A stretch of DNA of 64,000 nt from Triatoma infestans. Its lineage: Eukaryota; Arthropoda; Insecta; Hemiptera; Reduviidae. Both the position numbers and the translations under genes were made by a program. The DNA lies in contig JAAEAF010012014.1 of assembly GCA_011037195.1 (NCBI GenBank), forward strand, positions 1 to 64,000. Direction: 5' to 3'. The notes under the pieces are model-generated. The model was not told the origin of the DNA. It did not search any database and was given only the letters and a program-made list of their open reading frames with translations. Shown in pieces: positions 1-10,379 of this stretch (the first letter of the stretch is position 1; the number at the start of each line of letters is the position of its first letter).

Positions 1-286
1 AGGTTTTACCCAACTAAGTTTTACCACAGTCCGAACAAATCGGACCGTAACCTTGAAAGGACATAGTTTAAGCTCTTCTACCGATATCCTATTCCGGCCA
101 AAGGTCCTGAACCTAATCTCCAATCCGTCATAAGATGTATGGGTGTTTCCTCCTCCGTCTCACAGACTCTACAAAAGAGGTCAGACATGAGCCCCATTGT
201 ATAGAGATGTCTCCTTAAACCACCATACCCAATGAGGAAACCAACCAGATACCTTAAGGAGGTCCGTGAAAGACCCCCAATGAGCA
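1..286 (-). mobile_element. 3' coding end of an RNase H-bearing LINE (family A), truncated by window start
   Basis: Read on the minus strand, this encodes the C-terminal zinc-knuckle domain of an R1/I-like non-LTR retrotransposon. The visible motif is CRVCETEEETPIHL followed by MTD. It is preceded by the GH-x-LRRHLY-x-MGL segment that also occurs at 28.5 and 49.2 kb. A deletion near 120 removes the GCEEIRF-type residues that follow in the other copies and shifts the frame, so this is a dead copy. Homology to the other copies stops near 286; beyond it the sequence is unrelated. The 3' UTR and tail lie left of the window. The element copies itself through an RNA intermediate; this fragment has no function of its own. 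Confidence 0.8.
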
Positions 287-1240
287 TTTCTTCGCTGCCT
301 TTCTCGAATCTTTCTTCAGCCGCTCTAATTCCTTCCACAGATCTTATGGTCGCATTAAGGTTTTTGTTTTTTCGGTTTCCTGTTATAATGGAATCTCAGT
401 AGTTTAGAATTGGCTTCGTGCCATTTTTGTCAACGATTTTACTAGCTTATCATGATGGTCTGATAAAAGATGTTATTTTTTTTGTGGATTTTCATAACTC
501 CTGTTTAAAATGAAACCCCGTTCATTAAACTGTCGATCCAGGGCTGTTAATTCTTCCTTTTACTTCATACTCAATGACTGTCATCTTCATGTATAATCTT
601 TCGATTGGATTTGTTACATTTCACCTGCTAGATCTCATCCTTATCCAATTTTATTATAAAAGCTGAGTTGGTTTCATTTTACAAATTTATTTTATCTCGA
701 TCAATGTGGCAGATTTACTGGGCTTATCTAGGCGTTATTTACTTTCCTAGCCATTAAAGTGGTAAATGGTTTGTCACGGTGATTCCCTATCGTGCCATAA
801 AACATCCTTAAAGACTTCCTCTTTGCTCATCATATAAGAAGAGTTTCCTCTCATGCCTGTTAGCACGTAGTAAATCCATTAAACAGAATTAAGTGAAAAA
901 TCATATTTTATTAAAATATTGTCCCATAAATTTTGTAACATTTTTGGGATAGTCCCAGCTTGTTTTCTGGGATAGTCTACTTTATTTTGTGGTCACCCGA
1001 CCATATAGATGCCTCTCAACTGTGCAAAATGCATGTATTACATTGTTTTAGCCACAGAATTTCAGCTCTCTTTATCAAGACATCCTAATGATGAGCAAAC
1101 CACTGAATTGATGCTGAATTGATTGTGCAGCTATCGCCAAAAAAAAAAAAAACGCTGATGATTTTTGCTTCCACTTGCTGAATAAAGAAGTGGCCTAGTT
1201 TCAAAATTATAAATATTTTGAAGCCTCCCAAACCCGATGA
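287..1240. other. AT-rich sequence without recognisable gene
   Basis: No coding exon, RNA gene or known element end is recognised. There is an A-run near 1,139. Short frames here have no motifs. Confidence 0.6.
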
Positions 1241-1242
1241 AC

Positions 1243-2310
1243 TTATTTTCACTGACTCATGCAAGAAGAAGTATAGCAATTGTGTCAAATTTTCGGCACT
1301 GTTTTACACCGATTTACATATTTCGAGGTACCCTGAATTTGAAGAAAATGTTTTTAGTGAATGGTATGTGTTTGGAGGATGAACTAAATTTATATAGTGA
1401 AAAAGAAAAACAGGACGATTAAACATTATCGTCTCCGCCACGAAGATTTTGGTTAATATCCGTATAACTGAACATTATTTTCAATTTTTCTGTATTTAAT
1501 AGAAAATGGCTCTAAACATTTTCTTTAAACACCGCACATTCAAAACATCAATGAAAAGCCGCCCATTTTAATTTGAAACATTTTTCCAATCATCATTTTA
1601 TTTCGATTGTTTTCAACTAACAAATCATTTTTGTTTGAAACTTTTTTCGGTGAAATTCACTTTATGTGGGGTTTCTGGGAAAGGGTATGACTTCCCACCA
1701 AATTGTCATACCAGTATATTACACAGTTCTATCATCTAAAAAATTATTTGTGAACATTAAATATTGCTACAATTCCTTGCTTTGAAATTGATTCTCTGCT
1801 TGTGGTGGAACTACGAAAGCATCATTCATTTTGAGCTGGTTCCTGACGGTCTTGAGATTACATCGGGAACTGTCTTCTACTCAGCTAGAACGCGTACACT
1901 CCGTCGACTTGACTGAAAAATATCCCTTTTTTGGTTAATGGAAAAAGAGTACTCACTCCTTCAGCAAGGTAACCCAAGGCCGTCAAATGTTCTCAGTAAT
2001 CTGTATTATGAGCTTTTCTCTCGTATAGCCCAAAACTGGCACCCTCTGTTTACCACTTTTTCTGCTCCATGGCCCACTTTATACATGGTAAAGAATTTAC
2101 AATTACAGAGGAAATGAAAACGGGATGTTTGGAGTTTTTTGCCTGCAAAAATAGTTCCTAGTTTCGGAAGAGCATAGAATTGTTGGCTAACAGATGTGAG
2201 GGTTCAAGTTGTAGAAAATGATAGCCCGTATTTCGAGGAGTAAGCTTAGTAAGTGAGTAAAAAATCATTTTTGGATTGTATGGTGAAAAACGCATAGACT
2301 TTTGTTACAC
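1243..2310 (+). repeat. Degraded HINE copy
   Basis: The left end contains the family signature (TGTGTCAAATTTTCG near 1,279, then a TTTTTAG..AATGG segment near 1,350). Monomer motifs follow: GGCTCTAAACATTTTCTTTAAAC near 1,507 in shortened form, TTTGAAACATTT near 1,573, and GGGGTTTCTGGGAAAGGG near 1,669. The 3' hairpin is not clear, so the right boundary is approximate. Confidence 0.5.
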
Positions 2311-2985
2311 CCTAATAATTGCAGAATTCAGTATCTTTTAAGCTGAGGTTTGGGAAAGCAAAGATTCATGTGAGAATGTGTTTTTAAATAGTTAGTTAAA
2401 ATTTTGACCAATCAATAAACAATATTTCTTTATAAAACACTGCTGACCTAGAACTGTACAAATTTATCATCAAATCATGAAGGTTATCAGCTGCAACCAG
2501 ATGATCGGAAACAGACTGACAACATTAAGTGTCATGAGTTGATGATAAAGTGATTGGCATAAGAGAGGGAATCACTTGAACAATGACGACACAAGTAGCT
2601 TGTGGAAGGGGAGGTCAACCTATGGAATTCCTCTAATGGTCCCTTTTCAATCAAAGGACAAATACCTTTGACAGAGAATAAGGGAGATTCCTACTTAGCA
2701 ATTGATGAAGCTATTGTCTGTCTCTCTCTAACTCTCATTTCAATAGTTTATTGAGACACATATAATCAGTTATATTGTATAAGTTAGTATTCTAAGAGAG
2801 AGATTAGGCGGGAATTTCAGAAACATCTTGTTTATAGAAATTTAGATTATAATTATATCTTTGGCTTTTAATTTTGGAGATTATACCAATAAATTAATGG
2901 GCGATTCTGACATAGGATGTGGTTTTAACGGAATCAAATGTAGTTTAAAATTCAAAATTTCTTTGAAAAATTTGTTGTTTTTTAT
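2311..2985. other. No gene seen
   Basis: AT-rich sequence with no recognised motif, splice-bounded frame or element end. Confidence 0.5.
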
Positions 2986-3565
2986 GGTGTCCCAAGGTAT
3001 ATGGATAACGACTTTTTCTCGGAAACTAAGATAGCTAGAAAAAAACTAAAAAATACGTGTCCCCGTAGTTTTTTGTTAAAAATCCAAATTTAATTTGCAA
3101 ATTTGTTTTGGAGCTTACAGAAGCGAGATACAGGCACTAACTTCATTTTTTCAAATGGGAGGTGTGGTTTTTATTTAAGAAATAGATTCCTCTATTTTTT
3201 GTAAGAAAAATTTACTTAAGCGGTTTTTTTCTTTGAGCGATATTTTACAAGTTATGAATGAAAACATGATTCCTATAGGAAATTTCAAAATGACATTATA
3301 ACGGTTTTTTGATTGAATAAGAAGAAAAGGACTATTTTATTATAAATTTTACTCCTCATTAATTACAGATCTTGCTCGAACTGGCCCCCACCATTAGAGA
3401 TGTATTTCTGTGGTCGTAAGTATGCAATTGGCAGGAAAAAGCATGTGTATGCATCTCTAATGGTGGGATTTCTAACAAAAAACTACGGAGACACGTATTT
3501 TTTAGTTTTTTTCTGGCTATCATAGTTTCCGAGAAAAAGTCGTTATCCATATACCTTGGGACACC
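2986..3565. mobile_element. MITE with ~100-base terminal inverted repeats
   Basis: The left end begins GGTGTCCCAAGGTATATGG and the right end is its inverse (CCATATACCTTGGGACACC). The inverted repeats run about 2,986-3,085 and 3,466-3,565 with only a few mismatches. They include inverse copies of the AACGACTTTTTCTCGGAAAC and TAGTTTTTTGTTA segments. The 380-base interior has no transposase frame, so this is a non-autonomous element or foldback. A TA-rich stretch adjoins the right end. No clear target duplication was found; superfamily is not assigned. Confidence 0.75.
3387..3467. repeat. Inner 16-base palindrome within the MITE
   Basis: CCCACCATTAGAGATG (3,387-3,402) is repeated as its exact reverse complement at 3,452-3,467, with a 49-base loop. 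It lies just inside the right terminal repeat and would form a second hairpin. Confidence 0.8.
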
Positions 3566-3566
3566 C

Positions 3567-3582
3567 TATATATATATATATA
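3567..3582. repeat. (TA)n microsatellite
   Basis: A short TA dinucleotide run follows the MITE right end directly. Confidence 0.8.
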
Positions 3583-3622
3583 AATTCTCTTTCTATAATG
3601 TTATATCTTTAAATAAATGGTA

Positions 3623-4178
3623 TATCAATCTATATTCCTTCAAAACAGGACAAACCCCTAAATAATGAAACATGATATCGGATACTTTCAAGTAACAAAG
3701 GGCACACTTTCTCGCTTTTGTTATCACTAATTACATTATAATTAAGGTTAACAAGTTGCTCTAGCAACCTAAACACCTCTTTTATTAAATTTTAATTACT
3801 TTCAATAAATATCATGATTATCATTATTTCAACTAATAAATAAAATAATAAAATCAATTAACAAAAAACTTCCTACTTTTATTTATTTACAGTAATTATC
3901 CATGTGAAAAATAGGATATTTCACAATTTTTCCTGTTAAGAAAATCTATTCGCCCAAAAAATCAGCAGCTTTTTTTGGCCAACCATTTCAATCTATAATC
4001 TTTCAAAATTGGACAAACGCCCAAATATTGTTGTAACATGATCTCGGATAACAGTAGTAACATTCAAATAACAGTAGTACATTTTCTCTCTTCTTCCTCA
4101 CTAATTTCATTAAAATTAAGGTTAACAAGTTGCCCTAGTTATGTGATCACCACTTTCATTAAACTTAAATCACTTTCA
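3623..4178. repeat. Diverged tandem duplication, period about 363
   Basis: Sequence at about 3,623-3,812 is repeated at about 3,986-4,178. Shared landmarks are CAATCTATA, GGACAAAC.CC, AACATGATxTCGGATA, AATTAAGGTTAACAAGTTGC and ACTTTCAT-type ends. The units have many substitutions and some indels, so the duplication is old. No coding function is seen. Confidence 0.65.
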
Positions 4179-4394
4179 TCACGTATAATTTGGATATCTA
4201 GCAGATCTATTTTCAATTCTTTATTATAGAAAATTGGCCTTCTATTTATATTATTATTTTAAAAATGTATTTGATCTAAGATAGTTACGAATAAATCTAA
4301 AACATAAATCTAAGTAATACGTATAATCTAATAACATACGCATTCGGTTATACAATTCTAGATTATCCTTAATGATAAAACTCTTTACATTTTA

Positions 4395-4625
4395 ACATTA
4401 TCAAGAAGAAAAGGGCTGATATTGACGAGATCGAGAATAGGCCACACTCGTCTCACACGCTGCTATTTATTACAAGGGGAAAATCAAAAACAGTGCCCAA
4501 GATGTTATTCACACCTCACAGAGAAACATATTCTTGAGGAACGCCCCGGGCTGCAGGGCTACCGAGATAGAGTAGGTATGCCTAATAATATAGTAGAATT
4601 GTTAGGACCAGGTAAAACTGAATGT
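4395..4625 (+). pseudogene. C-terminal fragment of a second RNase H-type LINE
   Basis: The frame from 4,422 reads TRSRIGHTRLTRCYLL, then QCPRCYSHLTEKHIL. This is the pattern (R-IGHTRLTH-x-LL followed by C-x2-C-x4-LT-x2-HIL-x-EC) at the C-terminus of several LINE polymerases after the RNase H domain. The last cysteine of the knuckle is replaced (ERPG instead of ECP). Only about 70 residues remain, and the sequence passes straight into the LINE B copy. It may be an older element truncated by the LINE B insertion, or a chimera. Confidence 0.65.
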
Positions 4626-5449
4626 TAGCTAGGGTTTCCCAGACCCTCGAGGGGACTGGGGCGGGAGTGGTTGGTCCAAGGATCAAGCACTCTGAACCCA
4701 TGGGTAATTTTCCTAGCATGTTCCGGGCGGAGATATACGCTATTGGAAGATGCGTGCAATTTAACCTCGATAGGGGATATAGGAACCAGGAGATAGTAAT
4801 CCTTTCCGATAGTCAAGCAGCCATTAGAGCATTGAGGGCATCAGTTATCAACTCTAAAATGGTCTGGGAATGCCTAGATAAATTTAATAACCTAGGCAGG
4901 AGGAATAAAGTTACCCTTTGGTGGGTGCCGGGGCATGTTGGCATTGAAGGGAATGAGATGGCCGACGCCCTGAACAAGATAGGCCCTGCGACCCCGCTCC
5001 TAGGGCCGAACCTTTTTGTAGGGGTCAGCGACCAGTTTCTGTTGGAGGAACTTAGGAAGGAAGTGGAGACGAGGAGATCTCAACTCTGGTACTCCCTCCC
5101 CGGTTTGTGGCAGGCCAAGATCTGCTTGGGAAATTATAACCGACGGAGATCGGAGGCCTGCATTGGATTGAGCAAGTACAAGCTCCGCGTTCTTACGGGT
5201 TTCCTCACGGGGCATTGCCAACTTAGAGGACACCTGATGAAGCTGGGTTTGGAAAGTGACAGCTCATGCAGATTCTGTGGGGAGCTAGAAGAAACTCTAT
5301 TACATCTCCTAACAGACTGCGTGGCTGCCACTCAGAGTAGATTCAAGAACCTGGGTAGCTACCAGGTGGAGGTGGGGGATATAACCTATCTAGAGCTTGT
5401 AAGGGTACTGGGATTCCTCAGGGATCTCAACCTGATGGAGGTTTTGTAG
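4622..5449 (+). CDS. LINE B polyprotein C-terminus: RNase H plus zinc knuckle
   Basis: This is the open 3' part of a non-LTR retrotransposon ORF2, about 275 codons with no internal stop. In order it holds an RNase H core lacking its first catalytic aspartate, a connector, and a Cys/His knuckle. RNase H motifs are FRAEIYAI (Glu), ILSDSQAAIRAL (Asp) and WVPGHVGIEGNEMADAL (last Asp). The connector is LRVLTGFLTGHCQLRGHL. The knuckle is CRFCGELEETLLHLLTDC. RNase H removes RNA from the RNA:cDNA hybrid during retrotransposition. The first ATG is not a biological start: the first few residues come from the upstream flank. A complete element would be several kilobases longer, so the protein is not functional alone. 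The intact frame suggests a fairly recent insertion. Confidence 0.8.
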   Translation: MLARVSQTLEGTGAGVVGPRIKHSEPMGNFPSMFRAEIYAIGRCVQFNLDRGYRNQEIVILSDSQAAIRALRASVINSKMVWECLDKFNNLGRRNKVTLWWVPGHVGIEGNEMADALNKIGPATPLLGPNLFVGVSDQFLLEELRKEVETRRSQLWYSLPGLWQAKICLGNYNRRRSEACIGLSKYKLRVLTGFLTGHCQLRGHLMKLGLESDSSCRFCGELEETLLHLLTDCVAATQSRFKNLGSYQVEVGDITYLELVRVLGFLRDLNLMEVL

Positions 5450-5569
5450 AACGGATGTTCAGCTGGGACATCTGCCGGGTGCTGTGGGCAAGCCTGCGGC
5501 ACCCTGGGGGCACAGCACAATAGACCGGAAAAGGTCGCAGTGCATTGGCCCCCCTTCAGAAAAAAAAAA
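4640..5569 (+). mobile_element. LINE B copy (R1/I-like, poly-A tail), 5' truncated
   Basis: Homology to the copy at 62.3 kb starts at the ACCCTCGAGG segment near 4,647. The element ends in a 3' UTR with GGGGGCACAGCACAATAG near 5,504, then GGTCGCAGTGCATTGGCC and a short A-run at 5,560-5,569. Sister copies are at 35.5 and 62.3 kb. No convincing target duplication was found. Confidence 0.85.
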
Positions 5570-5779
5570 CATTTTCGATTAAATTACCAAAAAAAAAAAC
5601 AACTCAAAAATCTATTTTGTAAAATTACACTTCTTATTGAACAGTTTTTCAAATTTTCAATTGAATTAATGCTTGCAAAATGTATTAATATTATATCGGT
5701 AGTAAAAACCATATATTATACAAGAAGTGGTATTTAGCGGAAACCACAATGTTACTGTCCCACTAGGAACCCCCCTCGT

Positions 5780-6110
5780 TTTCCCGGGAAAATGTTTCAA
5801 GCAGGACTGATTAGTAATAGTATACGAAGTTTAAAGAAAATACACGATAAACTAAAAAAAAAAAAGCATTCAGTAAAGTCCCATTTTGGGTTGATGAATT
5901 CTGACTGAAACCTTTCGTGCCAGATGCGGTAGCAGTACGTGAACAGAAAACTAATTTTGAGCTTCCTCCAATTTTTCTTTTTTCGCAAATTGTCGTTAAC
6001 ACATTTCGTATTCAGGAAATCTCAAAACATGTATTTCCGGAGAAAAACTCAATTTCTTAAATTCGATAAGATCGCAACACTTCATCTTATTAAAAGAATA
6101 ATTTATCGAA
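5780..6110 (-). repeat. HINE 5' part, minus strand
   Basis: Reading minus, the order is element start near 6,085, GATCGTGTC-like segment, TTTCTCCGGAAATAC near 6,040, AAAACGAAAA-like segment near 5,980, and TTTAAACTTCGTATAC near 5,830. These are the family landmarks in the right order. It is diverged and lacks the later monomers. Confidence 0.6.
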
Positions 6111-6707
6111 GAAAACCATTGGTCAAAAATACTTCAGCATAAACAATTTAATTCATTTCTTGAAGGAAAATTTTTTCGTTTTCCCAACTGTTCTTTAAAA
6201 TTTAAGAAAATTATTCAACATTTGTTACGTATACATAATTATATTTCTCATTTTGTGTCTGTGAAGATCGTTTATTTTGTTTCATTCTATATTCTATGAG
6301 TTTTAACTTGAAGAATGAAATTTATGCTAATGTAAAACTGAATTTTCCGTCTGCCTCGCTACATTTCTTTTCTCTTTTCCTATTCTAACTGGAATATTTA
6401 CTTTATTATAAATGAAGAAACTTTTTTCTTTTTTTTTTTTTAAGTTTCCTTTGTTATATATTTTTGTTTACTTTTATTTCATTGTTTGTTTTTTATTTTT
6501 TTTTATTTCATTTTATCTTTAAGATTCTTTGGCTGTTGGAAGCTTTTTTCACTTATTGTGGGACAATGCTTCTTTTCAATCCCTCTAATTTGACAGCTGA
6601 CTTTTCTAGACTTAAGCATATTTTCGAACATTTTCGAACGGTGTCCTGCATTTTAATTTAACATCCGAGAATACAAGAAAACTGTCTAGAGAAAGTGAGA
6701 GCACAGG
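6111..6707. other. Very AT-rich spacer
   Basis: Contains T-runs at about 6,424-6,442 and 6,480-6,510. No gene or element end is recognised. Confidence 0.6.
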
Positions 6708-6836
6708 CTCTCAAGTTTAAATTATCCATGGCTGCTGTAAACTACCAAATCTCAGATAGAAATGACCACATTCTTGCTTCTTTCAATCCACAAAAAATTC
6801 GTAATATGTGCCTTCATAACCAAGTTTTCAAATTTC
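6708..6836 (+). repeat. Direct repeat, unit 1 of 2
   Basis: 129 bases repeated at 7,101-7,229, about 393 bases away and without net indels. They begin CTCTCAAGTTTAAATTAT and end CAAGTTTTCAAATTTC, differing at only a handful of positions. This is a local duplication of unknown origin. Confidence 0.85.
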
Positions 6837-7100
6837 ACTTTCAAATTTTGTTGGTTTAGGGATGATTTAGGGTTTGCTTCTATGATAATTCTATCAATGA
6901 TTTGGAACAAAGAAATTCGACAATAATAGCCCAATCACTTACACTTCGAATAGAGTCATCTTACCTTAGAGAATCCAAAAGATGATTTTAGAAAGATCGT
7001 GGGTGGCTTTTACACTACTTTAATCGCACGGCGAGGACATCGTGAATTTGTTACGTTGAAACTAGTTTAAGAAAGTGAAGTGCCTTTAAACGAACACAGA

Positions 7101-7229
7101 CTCTCAAGTTTAAATTATGCATGGCTGCTGTAAACTGCCAAATCTCAGATAGAAATGACCACACTCTTGTTTCTTTCAATCCATAAAAATTCCGTAATAT
7201 GTGCCTTCATAACCAAGTTTTCAAATTTC
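7101..7229 (+). repeat. Direct repeat, unit 2 of 2
   Basis: Second copy of the 129-base repeat at 6,708-6,836. The intervening 264 bases are unique. Confidence 0.85.
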
Positions 7230-7322
7230 TGACTAAGCAAATCACATCACGCTAAATTAGAACAGATTGACAAAACGGGAGGCGAGCCTCGTTCCTCCGC
7301 AACCTACACTAAGAGATCTATT

Positions 7323-7610
7323 GTGGATTCCCTTGGTTATAGCACATCACTCAGCTTCGTTCTCTTAAACAGGCCTTGCAAGGCTGAAAGCAGCCCCATC
7401 ATGAAGCTTCTAGCTTCCGCAACTACTTATTCCCAATTGAAGAAACCTTGTCCTCATCACATTCACAGAGGACGTGTACCGGGGTTTATTCTTCAACCTT
7501 ACAGAATCGGAATAGCGCCTTGTCTGCAAGTATTAGTTGGTTCAAGTGCCTATTCAGCCTACAATGCCCCTTTTAATAGACCTACTATTAACCTTAACAT
7601 ATCATGCTAA
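7323..7610 (+). CDS. Unrecognised open frame of 95 codons
   Basis: The frame is unusually GC-rich for its surroundings and reads open upstream to about 7,250 as well. It contains KPCPHHIHRGRVPGF and a C-terminal NRPTINLNISC. I do not recognise a domain. There is no Kozak-like or promoter evidence. It ends about 170 bases before the LINE target site. It may be a relic of another transposon or a chance frame. Confidence 0.2.
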   Translation: MDSLGYSTSLSFVLLNRPCKAESSPIMKLLASATTYSQLKKPCPHHIHRGRVPGFILQPYRIGIAPCLQVLVGSSAYSAYNAPFNRPTINLNISC

Positions 7611-7779
7611 GCATAGTATCCATGTTTTGTAGAAATCTTAATTAAACAATGGAAAAAGCAAAGTAAGTATCAGATTTTAACATGAGAAGAAAGCGGAACA
7701 TTTTCAATTCTTCAGGTATCTTTGTTAGACACAGTCATATAGTTGATCTTAATGGAATTCTAAATCACAACTCCGGCTA

Positions 7780-8535
7780 ATGTTACATTTAATATATTTA
7801 GACAATCTACAGTATACCCCTCACTACATGATAAGGCTTGAAACTGGTAGAGCTCCGTTAAGTTCGTTTGTTTTTAAAAGAACCATTAATTATTGGATAA
7901 AATTACTCTCTCTTCCTGAAAATAGGCTTCCGAAACAATGTTTCAGATCTTTATGCTCCCTGGATACCAATGATCATTATAGCAATGAATACAACTGGGT
8001 GTCAATGGTTAGATCCTGGGGGGAATCATTAGGTGACGTACATATCTTTCATACAATGGACAGTGATTTTATTTCAAATGATGTAGTTGATAAACTACTA
8101 AACACCTCACTTAGTAAAGATATAGATCGGGCTCTTAATTCAAAATTTAGTTCCACCTACAGACGTGTAACTGACTTCAACTATTACCAACCACACACCT
8201 ATTTGAAATACAACATTAACTTCGAAAAATTAAGAATAGTTAGTCAATTGAGGCTCAGTGGTGACAATATGATGAAATTGTTCTTCAAAGGTTCTCTCCT
8301 CAACATGACAACCGATCAAGACTGCCCAATTTGTCAACAAATAATTTTAAATCCGTTGAATCATCTGTTGGTAGAATGTCAGGCTAACTATAGTAACCGT
8401 GAAAAGTTTTTAAAACACTATTTAACAGAATCTGAGAGTGACGCCCAATTAGATCGCTTGCTGAATTTAGACAGCATTCAAAAAATAAATTCTTTGTTTA
8501 TGTTTATCTTGAACAGCATTAGAAAAACCACTTAA
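7780..8535 (+). CDS. LINE reverse transcriptase C-terminal region
   Basis: About 242 codons of the element's ORF2 remain open. The first ten codons of the frame lie in the flanking target site, so the ATG at 7,780 is not the real start. The protein opens with MIRLETGRAPLSSFV and a hydrophobic NYWIKLL, typical of the region after the polymerase thumb. It ends with a Cys/His motif: CPICQQ, then NHLLVECQANYSNREKF. The YADD polymerase core is missing through 5' truncation. There are no frameshifts or stops. No catalytic activity can be expected from the fragment. Confidence 0.8.
   Translation: MLHLIYLDNLQYTPHYMIRLETGRAPLSSFVFKRTINYWIKLLSLPENRLPKQCFRSLCSLDTNDHYSNEYNWVSMVRSWGESLGDVHIFHTMDSDFISNDVVDKLLNTSLSKDIDRALNSKFSSTYRRVTDFNYYQPHTYLKYNINFEKLRIVSQLRLSGDNMMKLFFKGSLLNMTTDQDCPICQQIILNPLNHLLVECQANYSNREKFLKHYLTESESDAQLDRLLNLDSIQKINSLFMFILNSIRKTT
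7793..7808 (+). repeat. Target site duplication, left copy
   Basis: TATATTTAGACAATCT is found again at 8,819-8,834 with no mismatch. It brackets the LINE at 7,809-8,818. Confidence 0.9.
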
Positions 8536-8818
8536 GAACTAAATAAAAAAATGTAAAGGTGTTTTATCTCTGGATACTGTCTCATTATTACTGTTAAGTC
8601 TGTACTCTTGGTTTTATATTAAAAAGATTGGTTCATTTCTTATTTATTAATATTATTATTATTTTAATGTTACAGTATGTATATTTTTCAGAAGAATTGT
8701 TTATTTTGTTTCTGTTCTGTTTTTCATAATTTACTTCTTTTTTTTTTCTTAATATGTAAAATTGTATATACCAGACTCATTGTACAAGTTTATCTTAAAC
8801 AATAAAATATTATCTATC
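7809..8818 (+). mobile_element. 5'-truncated LINE with TATC-type tail and perfect 16-base TSD
   Basis: The insert starts exactly after the left duplication and ends in TATCTATC after an AATAAAATAT stretch. This is the 3' terminus seen in several Jockey/CR1-type insect LINEs. Only the last ~1,010 bases of the element were inserted, as expected when reverse transcription stops early. The perfect target duplication indicates a young insertion. Confidence 0.9.
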
Positions 8819-8834
8819 TATATTTAGACAATCT
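8819..8834 (+). repeat. Target site duplication, right copy
   Basis: Identical to 7,793-7,808. Confidence 0.9.
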
Positions 8835-8916
8835 TCAAAAACTTCCACTTTTTATTTATTTATTAATTTCGCACTAAAAAGGAGATACAATAGATAATCA
8901 TAATAAAACTTATTCC

Positions 8917-9048
8917 ACTTTTTACTTTCTCTTTCATTTGGGTAAGAGGAATAATTGTGAGCGTGTCAGATTTTCGAAATTGAGTTTCACCAAATACATG
9001 GTTTGAGGTCGCGCCTGAGTGCGAAATAAAAGTTTTTAGTTAATGATC

Positions 9049-9087
<39 letters not shown>

Positions 9088-9880
9088 ACAAAATATCTCG
9101 TAAACGAAAAATTGCATGCAGCTCAAAATTGGTATTCTGTCTCGGCATTACCACCGCATCTGACGCGAAGGTTTCGGGCAAACTCCACCAACCGGAAGTG
9201 CAACTGTACTTTTTTTAGTTTTTCGCAATTTTCTTGAAAAAGGTCCAACGATTTTTTTTAATAAACTCTGTATACTATCTACATACATAAATAGCTATCA
9301 CTTTTATTTGTAACATTTTTTTCGGGAAGATTGATTTTTTTGAAGGGTTCTGGGGGAATAATAACGATAGGCTTTCCTATAAACAGTTCTTCAATGCAAT
9401 GTATGGTTCTACCACTTATATAATATTAGAAGCATTCCAAATTTAAAGAAAACCGGTTAACCGGAAGTGCGACATTGTAAAATAGGTTTTTGAGTTGGAA
9501 TCTTTCCTGAAGATTTCCTTTAAATTTGATGTTAACTGCAGGGGCATAAACTTATCACTTTTATTTGTAACATCCCCTCCCCCCCCAAATTGATAGATTT
9601 TTAGATAGTTGTGCGGAATTTATGTCGTTAAATTTCAAACGCTATATACAGTCGGTTCAGCGTTATTGGTGCGCTCTACTGGGCCGCAATATAATCACTT
9701 ATCTACACACCAAGGTTGGTAGGTAGCTATTTGTTCCCCCTCCACCACCTCTATATTTTGGTTAGGACAAATATGTAAAAGAATTTGAGTCATTTTATAG
9801 ATAACCTAATTGTATTAATCGCTGCAGTAAGAAAGTCGTGTGAGTGTTTCAGATAACAGTTTTTTTTTTTTTTTTTTTTT
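8917..9880 (+). repeat. HINE copy
   Basis: The 5' end shows TTTTTACTTTCTC near 8,920 and GCGTGTCAGATTTTCG near 8,960. AAAACCGGTTAACCGGAAGTGCG-type motifs lie near 9,190 and 9,460, marking monomer boundaries. The 3' end shows AGTAAGAAAGTCGTGTGAGT near 9,827, followed by a 22-base T-run (9,859-9,880). The hairpin is partly decayed. Confidence 0.8.
9053..9084 (+). repeat. (TG)n microsatellite inside HINE
   Basis: About 16 TG units lie at the same internal position where other HINE copies carry TG or CA tracts. Confidence 0.9.
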
Positions 9881-10365
9881 AACCAGCTAGTTAGCCGGGA
9901 ATTTGGTTATACGAGCTTAAGTAGTAAAATAGATATGGTGTATTGTTTTAGATAGTAGTGTTACACTGAATTAAATTTGTATTCCGATTATATAATGTCC
10001 AGCTTATTCAGTATAGGTCATCAATAGATCGATTTCACACACTAATTACGCTCTATGGCTAACACATCCTGTTTGTGCCCGTTACACTCGCAAGATAAAG
10101 CGCCAATTGATGATACATGAAATTTGTAAACTAATCACTAAAATCATTTTACTTCTGTTTCAAGAGGAAATATTGTATTCCTGTCAGATTTATGTTTTCA
10201 ACGAACAAACGTGTTTTATGACATTCGTCACATGCATGCTTGCGTTTGTGGTGTGTATTTTTGTATATCCATGTGAACATTTTAATTTAAAAACGCAAAA
10301 TTACAGAAATTTCAAACTTCGTATTCCTCTTTTACTTTTCTCTTGTCTCAATTTGCTTATTAATA
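9881..10365. other. No gene seen
   Basis: A frame at 10,107-10,403 is rich in hydrophobic residues but shows no domain, splice or promoter support. Confidence 0.5.
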
Positions 10366-10379
10366 CTAATAATAATAAT

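Noticed and set aside
5000..5331. Minus-strand frames opposite LINE B
   Set aside because: They are antisense shadows of the RNase H/knuckle coding region.
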